Positions 26,783 through 34,361 of a DNA stretch of 64,000 nucleotides are shown piece after piece. Position numbers and translations under genes: made by a program. The DNA lies in NCBI GenBank assembly GCA_016214895.1, contig JACRMR010000025.1:1-64000 (forward strand). Reading direction: 5' to 3'. Under the pieces are notes generated by a model. That model made no database searches and was not told where the DNA came from. It saw only the letters and a program-made list of their open reading frames with translations. Source of the DNA: a candidate division KSB1 bacterium (GTDB taxonomy: Bacteria; Electryoneota; RPQS01). The number at the start of each line of letters is the position of its first letter. Position 1 is the stretch's first letter.

Positions 26783-26871
26783 TCGGGCGCGACCCCTAAA
26801 TTACTATGTTTTAAGACCTTGAAGGCGAATCCGTGGCTTCGAGGTCGTGTACCGCTTTTTGAGGAATCCTG

Positions 26872-27177
26872 ATGGCTTTCGTGATTACGGATAAATGCCT
26901 GGGCGAGCGTTATGCCTCGTGCATGCAGGTATGTCCGGTGTACTGCATCTATCCCGGCGAACGGGATGGACAGCCGTTTGCCGTGATCGATCCGCAACTC
27001 TGTATCGACTGCGGCGCGTGCGTTCCGGAGTGCCCGGTGGAGGCAATTATTGAGAATCCCGACGAGGATGTCGTTGCGGCGGAGATCAACGCGCAGCTTT
27101 CGCCCGTGTTTAAGGGCAATCCGATGCCAGAGATTCGCCCCGCGACGGATCCGCCGCGACGGGGGAACGTGTACTGA
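26872..27177 (+). CDS. Ferredoxin with two iron-sulfur cluster sites
   Basis: A 101-aa soluble electron carrier. The N-terminal site is C9-x7-C-x3-CP followed by VYCI, the 7Fe-ferredoxin pattern where one Cys is displaced. The second site CIDCGACVPECPVEAI is a regular CxxCxxCxxxCP [4Fe-4S] motif. The C-terminal extension (ENPDEDVVAAEINAQLSPVF) is typical of this subfamily. The family transfers electrons between dehydrogenases and oxidoreductases; no partner enzyme is adjacent. A GAGGAAT ribosome site lies just before the ATG. Confidence 0.9.
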   Translation: MAFVITDKCLGERYASCMQVCPVYCIYPGERDGQPFAVIDPQLCIDCGACVPECPVEAIIENPDEDVVAAEINAQLSPVFKGNPMPEIRPATDPPRRGNVY

Positions 27178-27185
27178 AAACGCAG

Positions 27186-27657
27186 AAATTCGGAAATGCA
27201 GAAATGCAGAAAGCTAACCGATTGTAAGGGCCCACCGTGAGGCGGTCACAGGAGCAGGGACGTGACTTGGTGATGAGGACTCGGGCGTTTGCCGTTCGCG
27301 TCATCCGTGTCTATGGTTCGTAGCCCAAGGAGACCGTCGCACAGACCATCGGCAAACAACTGTTGCGCTCCGGAACATCAACCGGTGCCCAAGTTGCCGA
27401 GGCGAATTACGCAAAATCGGATGCGGATTTCGCAAGCAAACTTGAGGGGGCGCTTCAGGAACTGAGCGAAACGAAATACTGGTTTGACCTCTTGATCGAG
27501 GTCGGGACGGTCAAGCCCACCGAGCTGAAGGCGCTGGTCGCCGAGCTTGAAGAGCTTACCGCTATCATTGCGACGGTTGTTGGCAAGAAACGCAGGGCCA
27601 AGATCGTGGCGAAGGTCTGAGTTCTCTGCCTTTCCGGCTTTCTGATTTTCCGAATTT
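27186..27657. repeat. Inverted repeats bracketing the four-helix-bundle gene
   Basis: AAATTCGGAAA at 27186-27196 and its exact complement TTTCCGAATTT at 27647-27657 flank the broken gene, with further imperfect similarity inwards (GCAGAAATGCAGAAAGC against GGCTTTCTGAT). Confidence 0.5.
27237..27620 (+). pseudogene. Four-helix-bundle (S23/IVS-type) protein, interrupted by an in-frame TAG
   Basis: Reading from GTG 27237 the protein begins with QGRDLVMRTRAFAVRVIRVYGS, then hits TAG at 27321-27323, and continues in the same frame as PKETVAQTIGKQLLRSGTSTGAQVAEANYAKSD and ETKYWFDLLIE. This is the hallmark of the four-helix-bundle family encoded by 23S rRNA intervening sequences and many scattered genomic copies (usual text RTRAFALRIIRLYxxLPKT, QLLRSGTSVGANYREA). 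The stop stands where the family has Leu (TTG to TAG, one base), so a nonsense mutation or a sequencing error explains it. The family's role is unknown; it forms pentameric bundles. Confidence 0.8.
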
Positions 27658-27662
27658 GATTT

Positions 27663-28628
27663 ATGGAATACCGCACCGTTCCCCACACGACTCTATCGCT
27701 GTCTGAGCTTGGGCTCGGGACGATGACGATGGGGTGGCAGAATGACGAGCGCGAGTCGCATGCAATTCTGGATCGCGCGTTCGACGCCGGCATCAACTTC
27801 ATCGATACGGCGGACGTGTATTCACGCTGGGTGGAGGGGAATCCGGGGGGCGTGTCGGAGCGGTTTATCGGGAACTGGCTGAAGTCCAAGCCGCGCGACC
27901 GGATCGTGCTGGCCACCAAGTGCCGCGGGCAGATGTGGGAGGGGCCGGACGGCGAAGGGCTGTCGCGTTCGCATATTCTGCGGGCGTGCGCGGAGTCGCT
28001 GAAGCGGCTGCAAACGGATTACCTTGACCTGTACCAATGTCATTCGCCGGATGAGAATACGCCGATCGAAGTGACGCTGGAAGCGATGGCCGAACTCGTG
28101 CGGGACGGTAAGGTCCGCTATCTTGGGGTCTCGAACTTCCCGGCCTGGCTGCATGAACGGGCGAATCAATATGCCGCGTCATTGGGACTGCCCAAGTTCG
28201 TGTGCACGCAGCCGAAATACAACCTGATCTGGCGGCGGGACTACGAGGCCGAGGTTGGGCCATTCTGCTTGCGGGAGGGGATCGGCTGCCTGCCATATTC
28301 GCCGTTAGAAGGCGGCTTGCTGTCCGGCAAGTACAAGCCGGGGCAAGAGCTGCCGGCGAACGCGCGGCATACGCTGAACGGTCGCGCACAGGACAAGTTG
28401 ACCCCGCAGGTCGCGCGGACGCTTACGAAGCTCGCGGAACTGGCGGGATCACGCGGCGAGACGATGACACAGACTGCCCTGGCTTGGCTGAATACCAAGT
28501 CATGGGTAGTTTCCCCCATCATCGGGGCGACATCCCTCCCGCAGCTTGAAGACTCATTGGGCGCCATCGGAAAACGGCTCTCGGCTGATGAGCTGGTGGC
28601 GTTGGATGACGTGAGCGACGGACTCTGA
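27663..28628 (+). CDS. Aldo/keto reductase
   Basis: A 321-aa NADPH-dependent oxidoreductase of the usual family length. Signatures in order: LGLGTMTMGWQ at the N-terminus; the catalytic Asp and Tyr in FIDTADVYSRW; the catalytic Lys in VLATKCRG; the His-containing YLDLYQCHSPDENTPIEVTLEAM; GVSNFPAWL; and the cofactor-binding end WVVSPIIGATSLPQLEDSL. The family reduces carbonyls of sugars, aldehydes or ketones; the substrate is not predictable. It is 42 bp downstream of the broken four-helix-bundle gene and is followed by an alpha/beta hydrolase gene 82 bp further on. Confidence 0.93.
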   Translation: MEYRTVPHTTLSLSELGLGTMTMGWQNDERESHAILDRAFDAGINFIDTADVYSRWVEGNPGGVSERFIGNWLKSKPRDRIVLATKCRGQMWEGPDGEGLSRSHILRACAESLKRLQTDYLDLYQCHSPDENTPIEVTLEAMAELVRDGKVRYLGVSNFPAWLHERANQYAASLGLPKFVCTQPKYNLIWRRDYEAEVGPFCLREGIGCLPYSPLEGGLLSGKYKPGQELPANARHTLNGRAQDKLTPQVARTLTKLAELAGSRGETMTQTALAWLNTKSWVVSPIIGATSLPQLEDSLGAIGKRLSADELVALDDVSDGL

Positions 28629-28710
28629 CGCGGCGCGCGGTCCGTTGATCCGTCCCGCCGCTAACGGACTGTAAATTCGAGTGACACTCTAAATAACCGT
28701 TTCTGGGATC

Positions 28711-29433
28711 ATGCTTCATCACAAATCTGTCGGGAGTGGGCCACCGGTGTTGCTTCTGCCCGGCTTATTGGGTACGGCCGAAACCGAGTTCAGCCAGCTC
28801 ATCGACCCGATCGCGAAGATGGGTAATACGGTCATCGCCGCGGACCTGCCCGGTCACGGCGAGTCTGAGATGACGAAATCGTTGACGCTCCGAGTCATCG
28901 TGGAAGAGATTGACAAACTGCTGACCGGGGTCAAGGCGGAGCCGGTTGTCATCTTGGGGTACAGCCTCGGCGGATACGCGGGTTTGCAGTATGCGATCAA
29001 GAACCCCTCCCGCGTCGTCGGCGTCTTCATGCACGCCACGAAGTTCTACTGGTCCGGACAGGAGGCCGAGGACATGGCGACCGAGCTGGACATGACATGG
29101 CTGGAGGAGAATAAGCCGGATCGGCTGGAGAAATTGCGTGCACTGCATGGCGAGGAAAAGCTGGAAGCGATGATGCCCTGGTTACACAAGCTGCTCGTCG
29201 GTCTGCCGGACCTGGGCCTGACGGAAATGGACCTCGAAGAAGCGAAGTTTCCGGTAGTCGTGTCGGTTGGAGACCGCGACGAACTCGTGCCAGCGTCGGA
29301 GGCGGTTGACCTCTACCGGGCCTTGCCGAGAGGACAACTCGCGATCTTTCCGGACACGCCACACCCGATGGCGGGCCTGCGCGACCATGTATTTCTGCCG
29401 GTGTTCAAGGATTTCCTGAATCGTCTCGACTGA
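28711..29433 (+). CDS. Alpha/beta hydrolase
   Basis: A 240-aa soluble hydrolase. The oxyanion-hole segment LLLPGLLGT lies near residue 20, AADLPGHGES follows, and the nucleophile elbow GYSLGGYAG has the Ser near residue 93. The acid lies in SVGDRDELVP and the catalytic His in DTPHPM near the C-terminus. The cap region (residues 120-165) is charged and helical. These are the marks of the esterase/C-C hydrolase superfamily; the substrate is unknown. ATG at 28711 is the only credible start. Confidence 0.9.
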   Translation: MLHHKSVGSGPPVLLLPGLLGTAETEFSQLIDPIAKMGNTVIAADLPGHGESEMTKSLTLRVIVEEIDKLLTGVKAEPVVILGYSLGGYAGLQYAIKNPSRVVGVFMHATKFYWSGQEAEDMATELDMTWLEENKPDRLEKLRALHGEEKLEAMMPWLHKLLVGLPDLGLTEMDLEEAKFPVVVSVGDRDELVPASEAVDLYRALPRGQLAIFPDTPHPMAGLRDHVFLPVFKDFLNRLD

Positions 29434-29459
29434 TTTCGACTGTTTTTTATATATTTAGC

Positions 29460-29483
29460 GGAGTCTCCCGATCAGGAGGCTCC
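29460..29483 (+). terminator. Possible terminator after the hydrolase gene
   Basis: GGAGTCTCC and GGAGGCTCC pair over 9 positions with one G-U around a 6-nt loop. The T-rich tract lies before rather than after the stem, so confidence is modest. Confidence 0.4.
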
Positions 29484-29653
29484 GCTTCGTGCTCGTTAGA
29501 CTGAGCTCAAGAAAATTTGAGATATGGTTGGGTGAACTGTGAGAAATTTCGGTTTGGAGCGTATAACACACAGAATGTGGTTGTCTGCCATGGCGTTCAG
29601 GAGTAACCCGGAGGACAGCCCGACATCATAAGAATGAAAGGAAGGGTAAATAG

Positions 29654-29887
29654 ATGGTCGGTTCACAGGATGGCTTGATGGGATTGGATGAGGCTGCCGC
29701 AATGCTCGGAGTTTCCAAGGTCACGCTGCGACGATGGTCCGCCGACGGCAAGTTGCCGTGTATCAGGCTGGGAGGCCGTGGTGATCGCCGGTTTCGTCCG
29801 CAAGATCTGGAAAGCTATATTCGCGCACGAATGGTGAGCGGGACAGAGTTGGTCCGCGAGTCCACGACCATGGAGGCCATGCGCTGA
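29654..29887 (+). CDS. Excisionase/MerR-like helix-turn-helix protein
   Basis: A 77-aa DNA-binding protein of the excisionase (BldC/MerR-like winged helix) type. GLDEAAAMLGVSKVTLRRWSADGKLPCIRLGG gives the HTH and wing entry, and GDRRFRPQDLESYI the wing and last helix. A strong AAGGAAGGG ribosome site precedes the ATG. It is followed by a terminator, so it is a single-gene unit. It is not beside an integrase, so a regulatory role seems likelier than recombination. Distinct from the island excisionase-like gene at 44964. Confidence 0.8.
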   Translation: MVGSQDGLMGLDEAAAMLGVSKVTLRRWSADGKLPCIRLGGRGDRRFRPQDLESYIRARMVSGTELVRESTTMEAMR

Positions 29888-29919
29888 TCTGTTTGGTTTG
29901 AACGGCCACTTTGATGGCA

Positions 29920-29947
29920 GAAAAGGTGCACTTTTGTGCGCCTTTTC
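29920..29947 (+). terminator. Rho-independent terminator
   Basis: GAAAAGGTGCA and TGCGCCTTTTC form an 11-bp stem (one G-U) followed by TTATATT, 33 bp after the HTH gene. Confidence 0.75.
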
Positions 29948-29993
29948 TTATATTCCGCCCAAGGGGAGGAGCAAGGTTGCCGCTTCGCCGGAG

Positions 29994-30010
29994 CTGGCAT
30001 CAAAGTTGCT
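29994..30010 (+). promoter_or_regulatory. Sigma-54 (-24/-12) promoter of the cytochrome gene
   Basis: CTGGCATCAAAGTTGCT matches the RpoN consensus apart from two bases and has GG-N10-GC spacing with a perfect TTGCT -12 element. The predicted start is near 30021. Confidence 0.6.
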
Positions 30011-30066
30011 GTTAAAGTTCAAATTAGTTGCCCAACTTGGAGAATGTGCCGCGTGAGTCCAGCCGA

Positions 30067-31191
30067 GTGAGTCCGCCCCGGCTCGTCATGACTATTCTGA
30101 GCCTGCTCGCAGCCTGCGGGACCGCCGTATCGTTTCATAACGGGGGTGTGGCCGCCTGTGTCGCTTGCCACACCATGCACAATAGCGAAGACGGGATACC
30201 GGTCAACCCGACAGCTGCGAATGACTTTCTGCTGGCCGCTGATTCGCCGACGGACCTCTGCTTGAGTTGCCACGCCTCGGCAATCGGAGCGGCTTGGGCA
30301 TTCACTCCGCTCACCCCCGCACCGGAGTATGGGGCCGGCAATTTCGTCTTTTCCAGCGAAGATAACCTTAACGATTCACCGACGGGCTTGCAGCTTCCGC
30401 TGAGCGGCAGCCATGGCGTTCACAACTGCGTGTCTCCGGCCAACGGACTCGCCGCGGATCCGGTGCATGTCAACGCGCCCGGCGGAAGTTTTCCATCTTC
30501 GGAACTGGGCTGCACGAGTTGTCACGATCCTCACGGCAACACCAACTACCGTTTGCTGCGCGGGATCGGCCAACTTCCGGTGGCGAACTTCTACTTCGGC
30601 TATCCTGCGCCAAGCGCCGAGGGTCTCAACGTGATGGGTGCGAGCGAGTCTCCGACGAATCATACCGCTTACCGCGGCGGCTGGACCAACTGGTGCGCCA
30701 ATTGTCATGGCAGGTACCATGACGGTGGGCCGGGGTTTGAGCACCCGATTGACCGCACCCTGGGAGGCGACGTGCGGCAGTCCTATGAGTTGTATGCCGG
30801 CAGCGGCAACCCGACCGGAGGCAACCCGGCAACCTCGTACTTGCCGCAGCTCCCGTTCGAGGATCCTTCCGCCACACCGCAGCAGACCTCCGGTCCGACA
30901 AGCTCCAGCCGAATCGCCTGCATTACCTGCCACCGGGCGCACGGCAGCAGCGCCCCGGACTTGGGCCGGTGGGACTTCAACGTGCAGTATCTGGATCGGG
31001 ACGGCAGCGTTTCAGGATCGTACCGGCTGCCGGTGCCTTATGCCGATGCGAACCAGCGTCAGCTCTGTGTGAAGTGTCATCAACAAGACGCGCAGGACCA
31101 CGGACTGGATCGCGCGTGCATCGAATGCCATCGAAGTGGAGAAGGACTGCGTCAGCCGGCCGGGTTGCCCCTGAAAGGCAAACCGAACTGA
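30067..31191 (+). CDS. Seven-haem c-type cytochrome
   Basis: It contains seven CxxCH haem sites: CVACH, CLSCH, CTSCH (with HDPHG), CANCH, CITCH (with HRAHG), CVKCH and CIECH. The start is uncertain. GTG 30067 gives an export segment with an Arg and the hydrophobic LVMTILSLLAAC. That segment also reads as a lipobox (LAAC), so the protein may be a lipoprotein in a membrane facing the periplasm or outside. ATG 30088 is the alternative. At about 374 aa it is a typical multihaem electron carrier of the doubled-CXXCH kind. No oxidoreductase partner is adjacent; the beta-barrel gene 93 bp downstream could be related (porin-cytochrome conduit), but this is inference. A sigma-54 promoter precedes it. 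Confidence 0.88.
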   Translation: MSPPRLVMTILSLLAACGTAVSFHNGGVAACVACHTMHNSEDGIPVNPTAANDFLLAADSPTDLCLSCHASAIGAAWAFTPLTPAPEYGAGNFVFSSEDNLNDSPTGLQLPLSGSHGVHNCVSPANGLAADPVHVNAPGGSFPSSELGCTSCHDPHGNTNYRLLRGIGQLPVANFYFGYPAPSAEGLNVMGASESPTNHTAYRGGWTNWCANCHGRYHDGGPGFEHPIDRTLGGDVRQSYELYAGSGNPTGGNPATSYLPQLPFEDPSATPQQTSGPTSSSRIACITCHRAHGSSAPDLGRWDFNVQYLDRDGSVSGSYRLPVPYADANQRQLCVKCHQQDAQDHGLDRACIECHRSGEGLRQPAGLPLKGKPN

Positions 31192-31215
31192 GATCGCTCG
31201 CCGATCACGAACGGC

Positions 31216-31244
31216 TTGATTTTTCAGGTACAGTTGTGTAAATT
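31216..31244 (+). promoter_or_regulatory. Sigma-70 promoter of the beta-barrel gene
   Basis: TTGATT (31216-31221), 17 bp, TAAATT (31239-31244). The leader is about 35 nt. Confidence 0.55.
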
Positions 31245-31284
31245 GGGCTTACATTCTGTGGACCATTTAGAACCAGGAGGAGTG

Positions 31285-31872
31285 ATGAAGAAACTGACAA
31301 TCTTGTTGCTGACTCTGCTGTTCGGAGTGCCGATTGGCGCGTCGGCAGCCTACCCCTTGGGTGTTACCGCCTTCGGGGGCTACGATATGCCGGTGATTCA
31401 AGACGACGTGGGGGCCGGTCCGCTCTTCGGCATTGGGGTCCGGGGCAACGTCTGGAAGCTCTTCCACGGCGAACTCTACTTCCGCAGCACGTCGCAGGGA
31501 GATGTCGATGAGGACTTGGAATTTGGCAATCAGACCGAGACCGTGACCTATGCGGGCGGTACGCTGACCGGCTTTGGACTCAATCTGTTGCTGGCCAACA
31601 AGAATCCGGTGAATGTGTGGCCGTACTTCATGGTGGGTGTGTCGAGCAACAGTCTGAGTCCGGGCGCGAGTTTCAAGCAGGACGAGACGCTCTCCGGCAT
31701 CAACGGCGGTCTCGGCACCGGGATCAACCTGTATGATCGCAAGATCTACCTCGACGTGAACACCAGCCTGCTCGTGATGCCGTTCCACGACAACAACGCC
31801 TCCCGTAAGAACTGGCAGACGCGGCTCGGAGTGCAGTACTTCTTTCCCATCAAGACCAAATCCGCATCGTAA
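31285..31872 (+). CDS. Small outer-membrane beta-barrel protein
   Basis: ATG 31285 with AGGAGG 5 nt upstream gives 195 aa, so the longer frame upstream is not used. A signal peptide (KKLTILLLTLLFGVPIGASA) is followed by AYPLGVTAFGGYDMPVIQDD, then amphipathic strands with Gly/aromatic spacing (FGIGVRGNVWKLFHGELYFRS, VWPYFMVGVSSNSL, KNWQTRLGVQYFFPI). This fits an eight-stranded OmpA/OmpX-type barrel. No peptidoglycan-binding domain is attached. It lies 11 bp ahead of a lipoprotein gene with which it forms a unit. Confidence 0.7.
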   Translation: MKKLTILLLTLLFGVPIGASAAYPLGVTAFGGYDMPVIQDDVGAGPLFGIGVRGNVWKLFHGELYFRSTSQGDVDEDLEFGNQTETVTYAGGTLTGFGLNLLLANKNPVNVWPYFMVGVSSNSLSPGASFKQDETLSGINGGLGTGINLYDRKIYLDVNTSLLVMPFHDNNASRKNWQTRLGVQYFFPIKTKSAS

Positions 31873-31883
31873 GGAGCACGACC

Positions 31884-32459
31884 ATGAAGAAAGCAATTTT
31901 GATCGCTGCGCTCGCGCTTGCCTCCCTGCTCCTGATCGCGGGCTGCGGACTGGTGTCGGGAACGGTATTTGTCTCGCAAGATGTAGGCGGTCAGATCAGA
32001 ACGAGTACGGAAGCGGGACCGAATCTGCGCGGCCGCGGCGCACTTGATGATCAATTCACCGGGGTCGTGGTGGACTTGACCGATAACTCGAATTGGGGCG
32101 ACATCACGGTTGAGGGAGTGGAAGACGTCTGCATCCGCTTGACCGCGACCAACAATCTGACCCAGAATGTGTCGGGAGAAATCTGGATCACGCTGGACAC
32201 GAATCGGGCCAATATTCACTCGATCGCGGGTGTGCAAGCGGCGGGCGGTTTCCGGCTGTTCCAGGGGCTGGCACTGTCGGCAAGTCAAACGCGTACCTTC
32301 ACGTGCGCGGAAACGTTGACGCTGTTCGAGAACCTTGAGCAATTCAGCGACGCGGTCGCGGTCGGCACGTTCGCCGCCTGGGGCCGGGGCGATCAGGATC
32401 AGTACGACATCACCATCAGTGACATCTACATCGGTGTGCACATTACCGGCAGTCTATAG
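31884..32459 (+). CDS. Lipoprotein of unknown function
   Basis: A 191-aa protein with a textbook lipoprotein signal: KKAILIAALALASLLLIAGC, with lipobox LIAG|C. The mature part is predicted to be beta-rich (GVVVDLTDNSNWGDITVEGVEDVCIRLTATNNLTQNVSGEIWI) and ends with DQYDITISDIYIGVHITG. It recalls envelope lipoproteins of about 180 aa that hold immunoglobulin-like folds, but I do not recognise the family. A strong AAGGAG site and the 11-bp spacing place it in one operon with the beta-barrel gene. Confidence 0.75.
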   Translation: MKKAILIAALALASLLLIAGCGLVSGTVFVSQDVGGQIRTSTEAGPNLRGRGALDDQFTGVVVDLTDNSNWGDITVEGVEDVCIRLTATNNLTQNVSGEIWITLDTNRANIHSIAGVQAAGGFRLFQGLALSASQTRTFTCAETLTLFENLEQFSDAVAVGTFAAWGRGDQDQYDITISDIYIGVHITGSL

Positions 32460-32504
32460 GCACCGAACAACGTTGTCTCACTTGAGTGAGCAAGCATGTG
32501 TAAT

Positions 32505-32528
32505 GGGACAGCCCGGTCAGGCTGTCCC
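32505..32528 (+). terminator. Rho-independent-like terminator
   Basis: GGGACAGCC and GGCTGTCCC form a 9-bp perfect stem with a 6-nt loop, followed by GTTG. Same stem core as the terminator at 19938-19966. Confidence 0.65.
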
Positions 32529-32579
32529 GTTGCAGTTTCTGGGTCGCGGGAGCCGTAATGTCGCCAGCGGAGTTGAGGC

Positions 32580-34361
32580 ATGAGTCCGCTGGGTCGGATC
32601 GGGCGACGACTGTTGCTGTGGTTTCTCGCGGTAGCGCTGATACCCCTGCTGTTCATGGGATTTCAGAGCTACCGGTTCGCGCGCGCGGCCGTCGAGCGCG
32701 AGGTGTTCTTGCACATGCAGGCGGTCGCGGTGTCCAAACAACGGGCGATTGAGCAGTGGTTTGCGGAGCGCTTGGCGGATCTGCGGGTGATCGCTTCCAC
32801 GCCGGAAGTTGTGCGGCTGATGCAGCGTCGCGAGCGTTCACCGCGCTCGCACGAGCAGGTAGCTGCCGTCTTGCGAACGTATCAGCGGCAATCCGGGGCC
32901 TATGTCGATCTGTGCCTGCACGACGCGCACGGGGCCCCGGTCTCGTGTACGGCCGGGGACGACTTGCGGATGGGAAAGGTTGCACCTGAAGCGCTGATCG
33001 CGAACGCACTGGCGGAGCCGCTACCGGTGATGAGCCCCATCTATCTGAATCCGAATTACGGTCCGAGCTTGCACCTGGCGGGCGCGGTGCGCGACAGCAG
33101 CGGGGCGACCCTCGGTGCGGTCGTCGTGACTCTCGCACTGGCGCAGACGCTGGATCCGATCATCCTGGACACGACGGGTCTGGGTCGCACCGGGCAGGCG
33201 TATCTGGTTGACGCGGAGCGCGTGATGTTGACGCCCTCGCGGTTCATGAATCATCCTGCGCCGCTGACGCACAAGATGAACTCGGAGGGAATTCAACGGG
33301 CGATTGCGGGCGGGAGCGGAGCGAGTGTTTATCCCGGCTTCGATGGCCAACAAGTCATGGGAGCGTGGGGTTGGCTGCCGCAGCAACAATGGGCTCTGAT
33401 CGCGGAAATGGACGCGGCGGAGGCGTTCGAACCGCTGGATCGATTGAAGCGCGATACGTTGCTCGTCGCGCTGATCACCGGATTGGTCATCGTGCTGGTG
33501 GTGTGGCAAATATCGCGCACGATCAGTCAGCCGATTCGTCGCCTGGCCGAGGCCAGTGCCGCGATCGCGCAGGGGGAGCTGGAGCGGAAAGTTGCCGTTG
33601 ATCTGAACGACGAAGTCGGCGAACTGGCAACGCGGTTCAATCAGATGGTGGCCTCGTTGCGGGATTCGCAGCGGCAGCTGGTGCAGTCGGAACGGCTGGC
33701 CGCGATCGGGGAGATCACCGCCAGCATCGTTCACGAAATCCGCAACCCCCTGTCCTCGATCAAGATGAATTTGCAGATTCTGGAAGCAAAGGCCGCGACG
33801 GATCAGATCAGTCAGGAACAGTTTGCCATCGCCCGGCAGCAAGCCGAACGGGTTGAGCGACTGCTGAATGAACTGCTCGACTATTCCAAGCCGCTGACAC
33901 TCGAGCGCGTCCCGGTGCGGCTGGCGGACGTGATTAACGATGTGGCACGCAGTACCCTGCCGCAGTTGGACGCGACGGGGGCGCGATTGAAGGTGCAAGT
34001 TCCCGATTCCCTGCTGACGATTTCCGCCGATCGCGACAAGCTCGAGCAGGCCCTCATGAATCTGGTATTGAATGCGATTCAGGCGGCGAAGCGGAACGGA
34101 CTGATCGCCGTTTTCGCGCGCAAGACGGAATCGGACGGTCGTTTCTATGCGGCGATTTCCGTCAATGACGATGGGGCGGGGATTCCGGCGGAGCGGCTGT
34201 CGCGGGTCTTCGAGCCGTTCTTCACCACGCGCAAGCAGGGGACCGGATTGGGGTTGTCAAATGCGAAGAAGATTGCGGAGGCGCACGGCGGGCGAATCGA
34301 GATCATCAGCGCTCCCGGTGAAGGAACGGAAGTTAAGCTATTACTGCCGCTATGGACCTGA
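32580..34361 (+). CDS. Sensor histidine kinase (ZraS/NtrB-like)
   Basis: A 593-aa membrane kinase. Helix 1 (LLLWFLAVALIPLLFMGF) anchors a periplasmic dCache-type sensor (residues about 35-295). Helix 2 (TLLVALITGLVIVLVVW) leads to HAMP (ISQPIRRLAEASAAIAQGELE), then the H-box ITASIVHEIRNPLSSIKM with phospho-His385. The ATPase domain has N (LEQALMNLVLNAIQAA), G1 (DDGAGIPAE), F (FEPFFTTRKQGTGLGL) and G2 boxes. The HEIRNPLSSI H-box is typical of kinases that pair with NtrC-type regulators. The gene overlaps its regulator by 10 bp. The genes just downstream are metal efflux genes, so the signal may be a periplasmic metal ion, as for ZraS. The sensor itself shows no obvious metal site. Confidence 0.92.
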   Translation: MSPLGRIGRRLLLWFLAVALIPLLFMGFQSYRFARAAVEREVFLHMQAVAVSKQRAIEQWFAERLADLRVIASTPEVVRLMQRRERSPRSHEQVAAVLRTYQRQSGAYVDLCLHDAHGAPVSCTAGDDLRMGKVAPEALIANALAEPLPVMSPIYLNPNYGPSLHLAGAVRDSSGATLGAVVVTLALAQTLDPIILDTTGLGRTGQAYLVDAERVMLTPSRFMNHPAPLTHKMNSEGIQRAIAGGSGASVYPGFDGQQVMGAWGWLPQQQWALIAEMDAAEAFEPLDRLKRDTLLVALITGLVIVLVVWQISRTISQPIRRLAEASAAIAQGELERKVAVDLNDEVGELATRFNQMVASLRDSQRQLVQSERLAAIGEITASIVHEIRNPLSSIKMNLQILEAKAATDQISQEQFAIARQQAERVERLLNELLDYSKPLTLERVPVRLADVINDVARSTLPQLDATGARLKVQVPDSLLTISADRDKLEQALMNLVLNAIQAAKRNGLIAVFARKTESDGRFYAAISVNDDGAGIPAERLSRVFEPFFTTRKQGTGLGLSNAKKIAEAHGGRIEIISAPGEGTEVKLLLPLWT

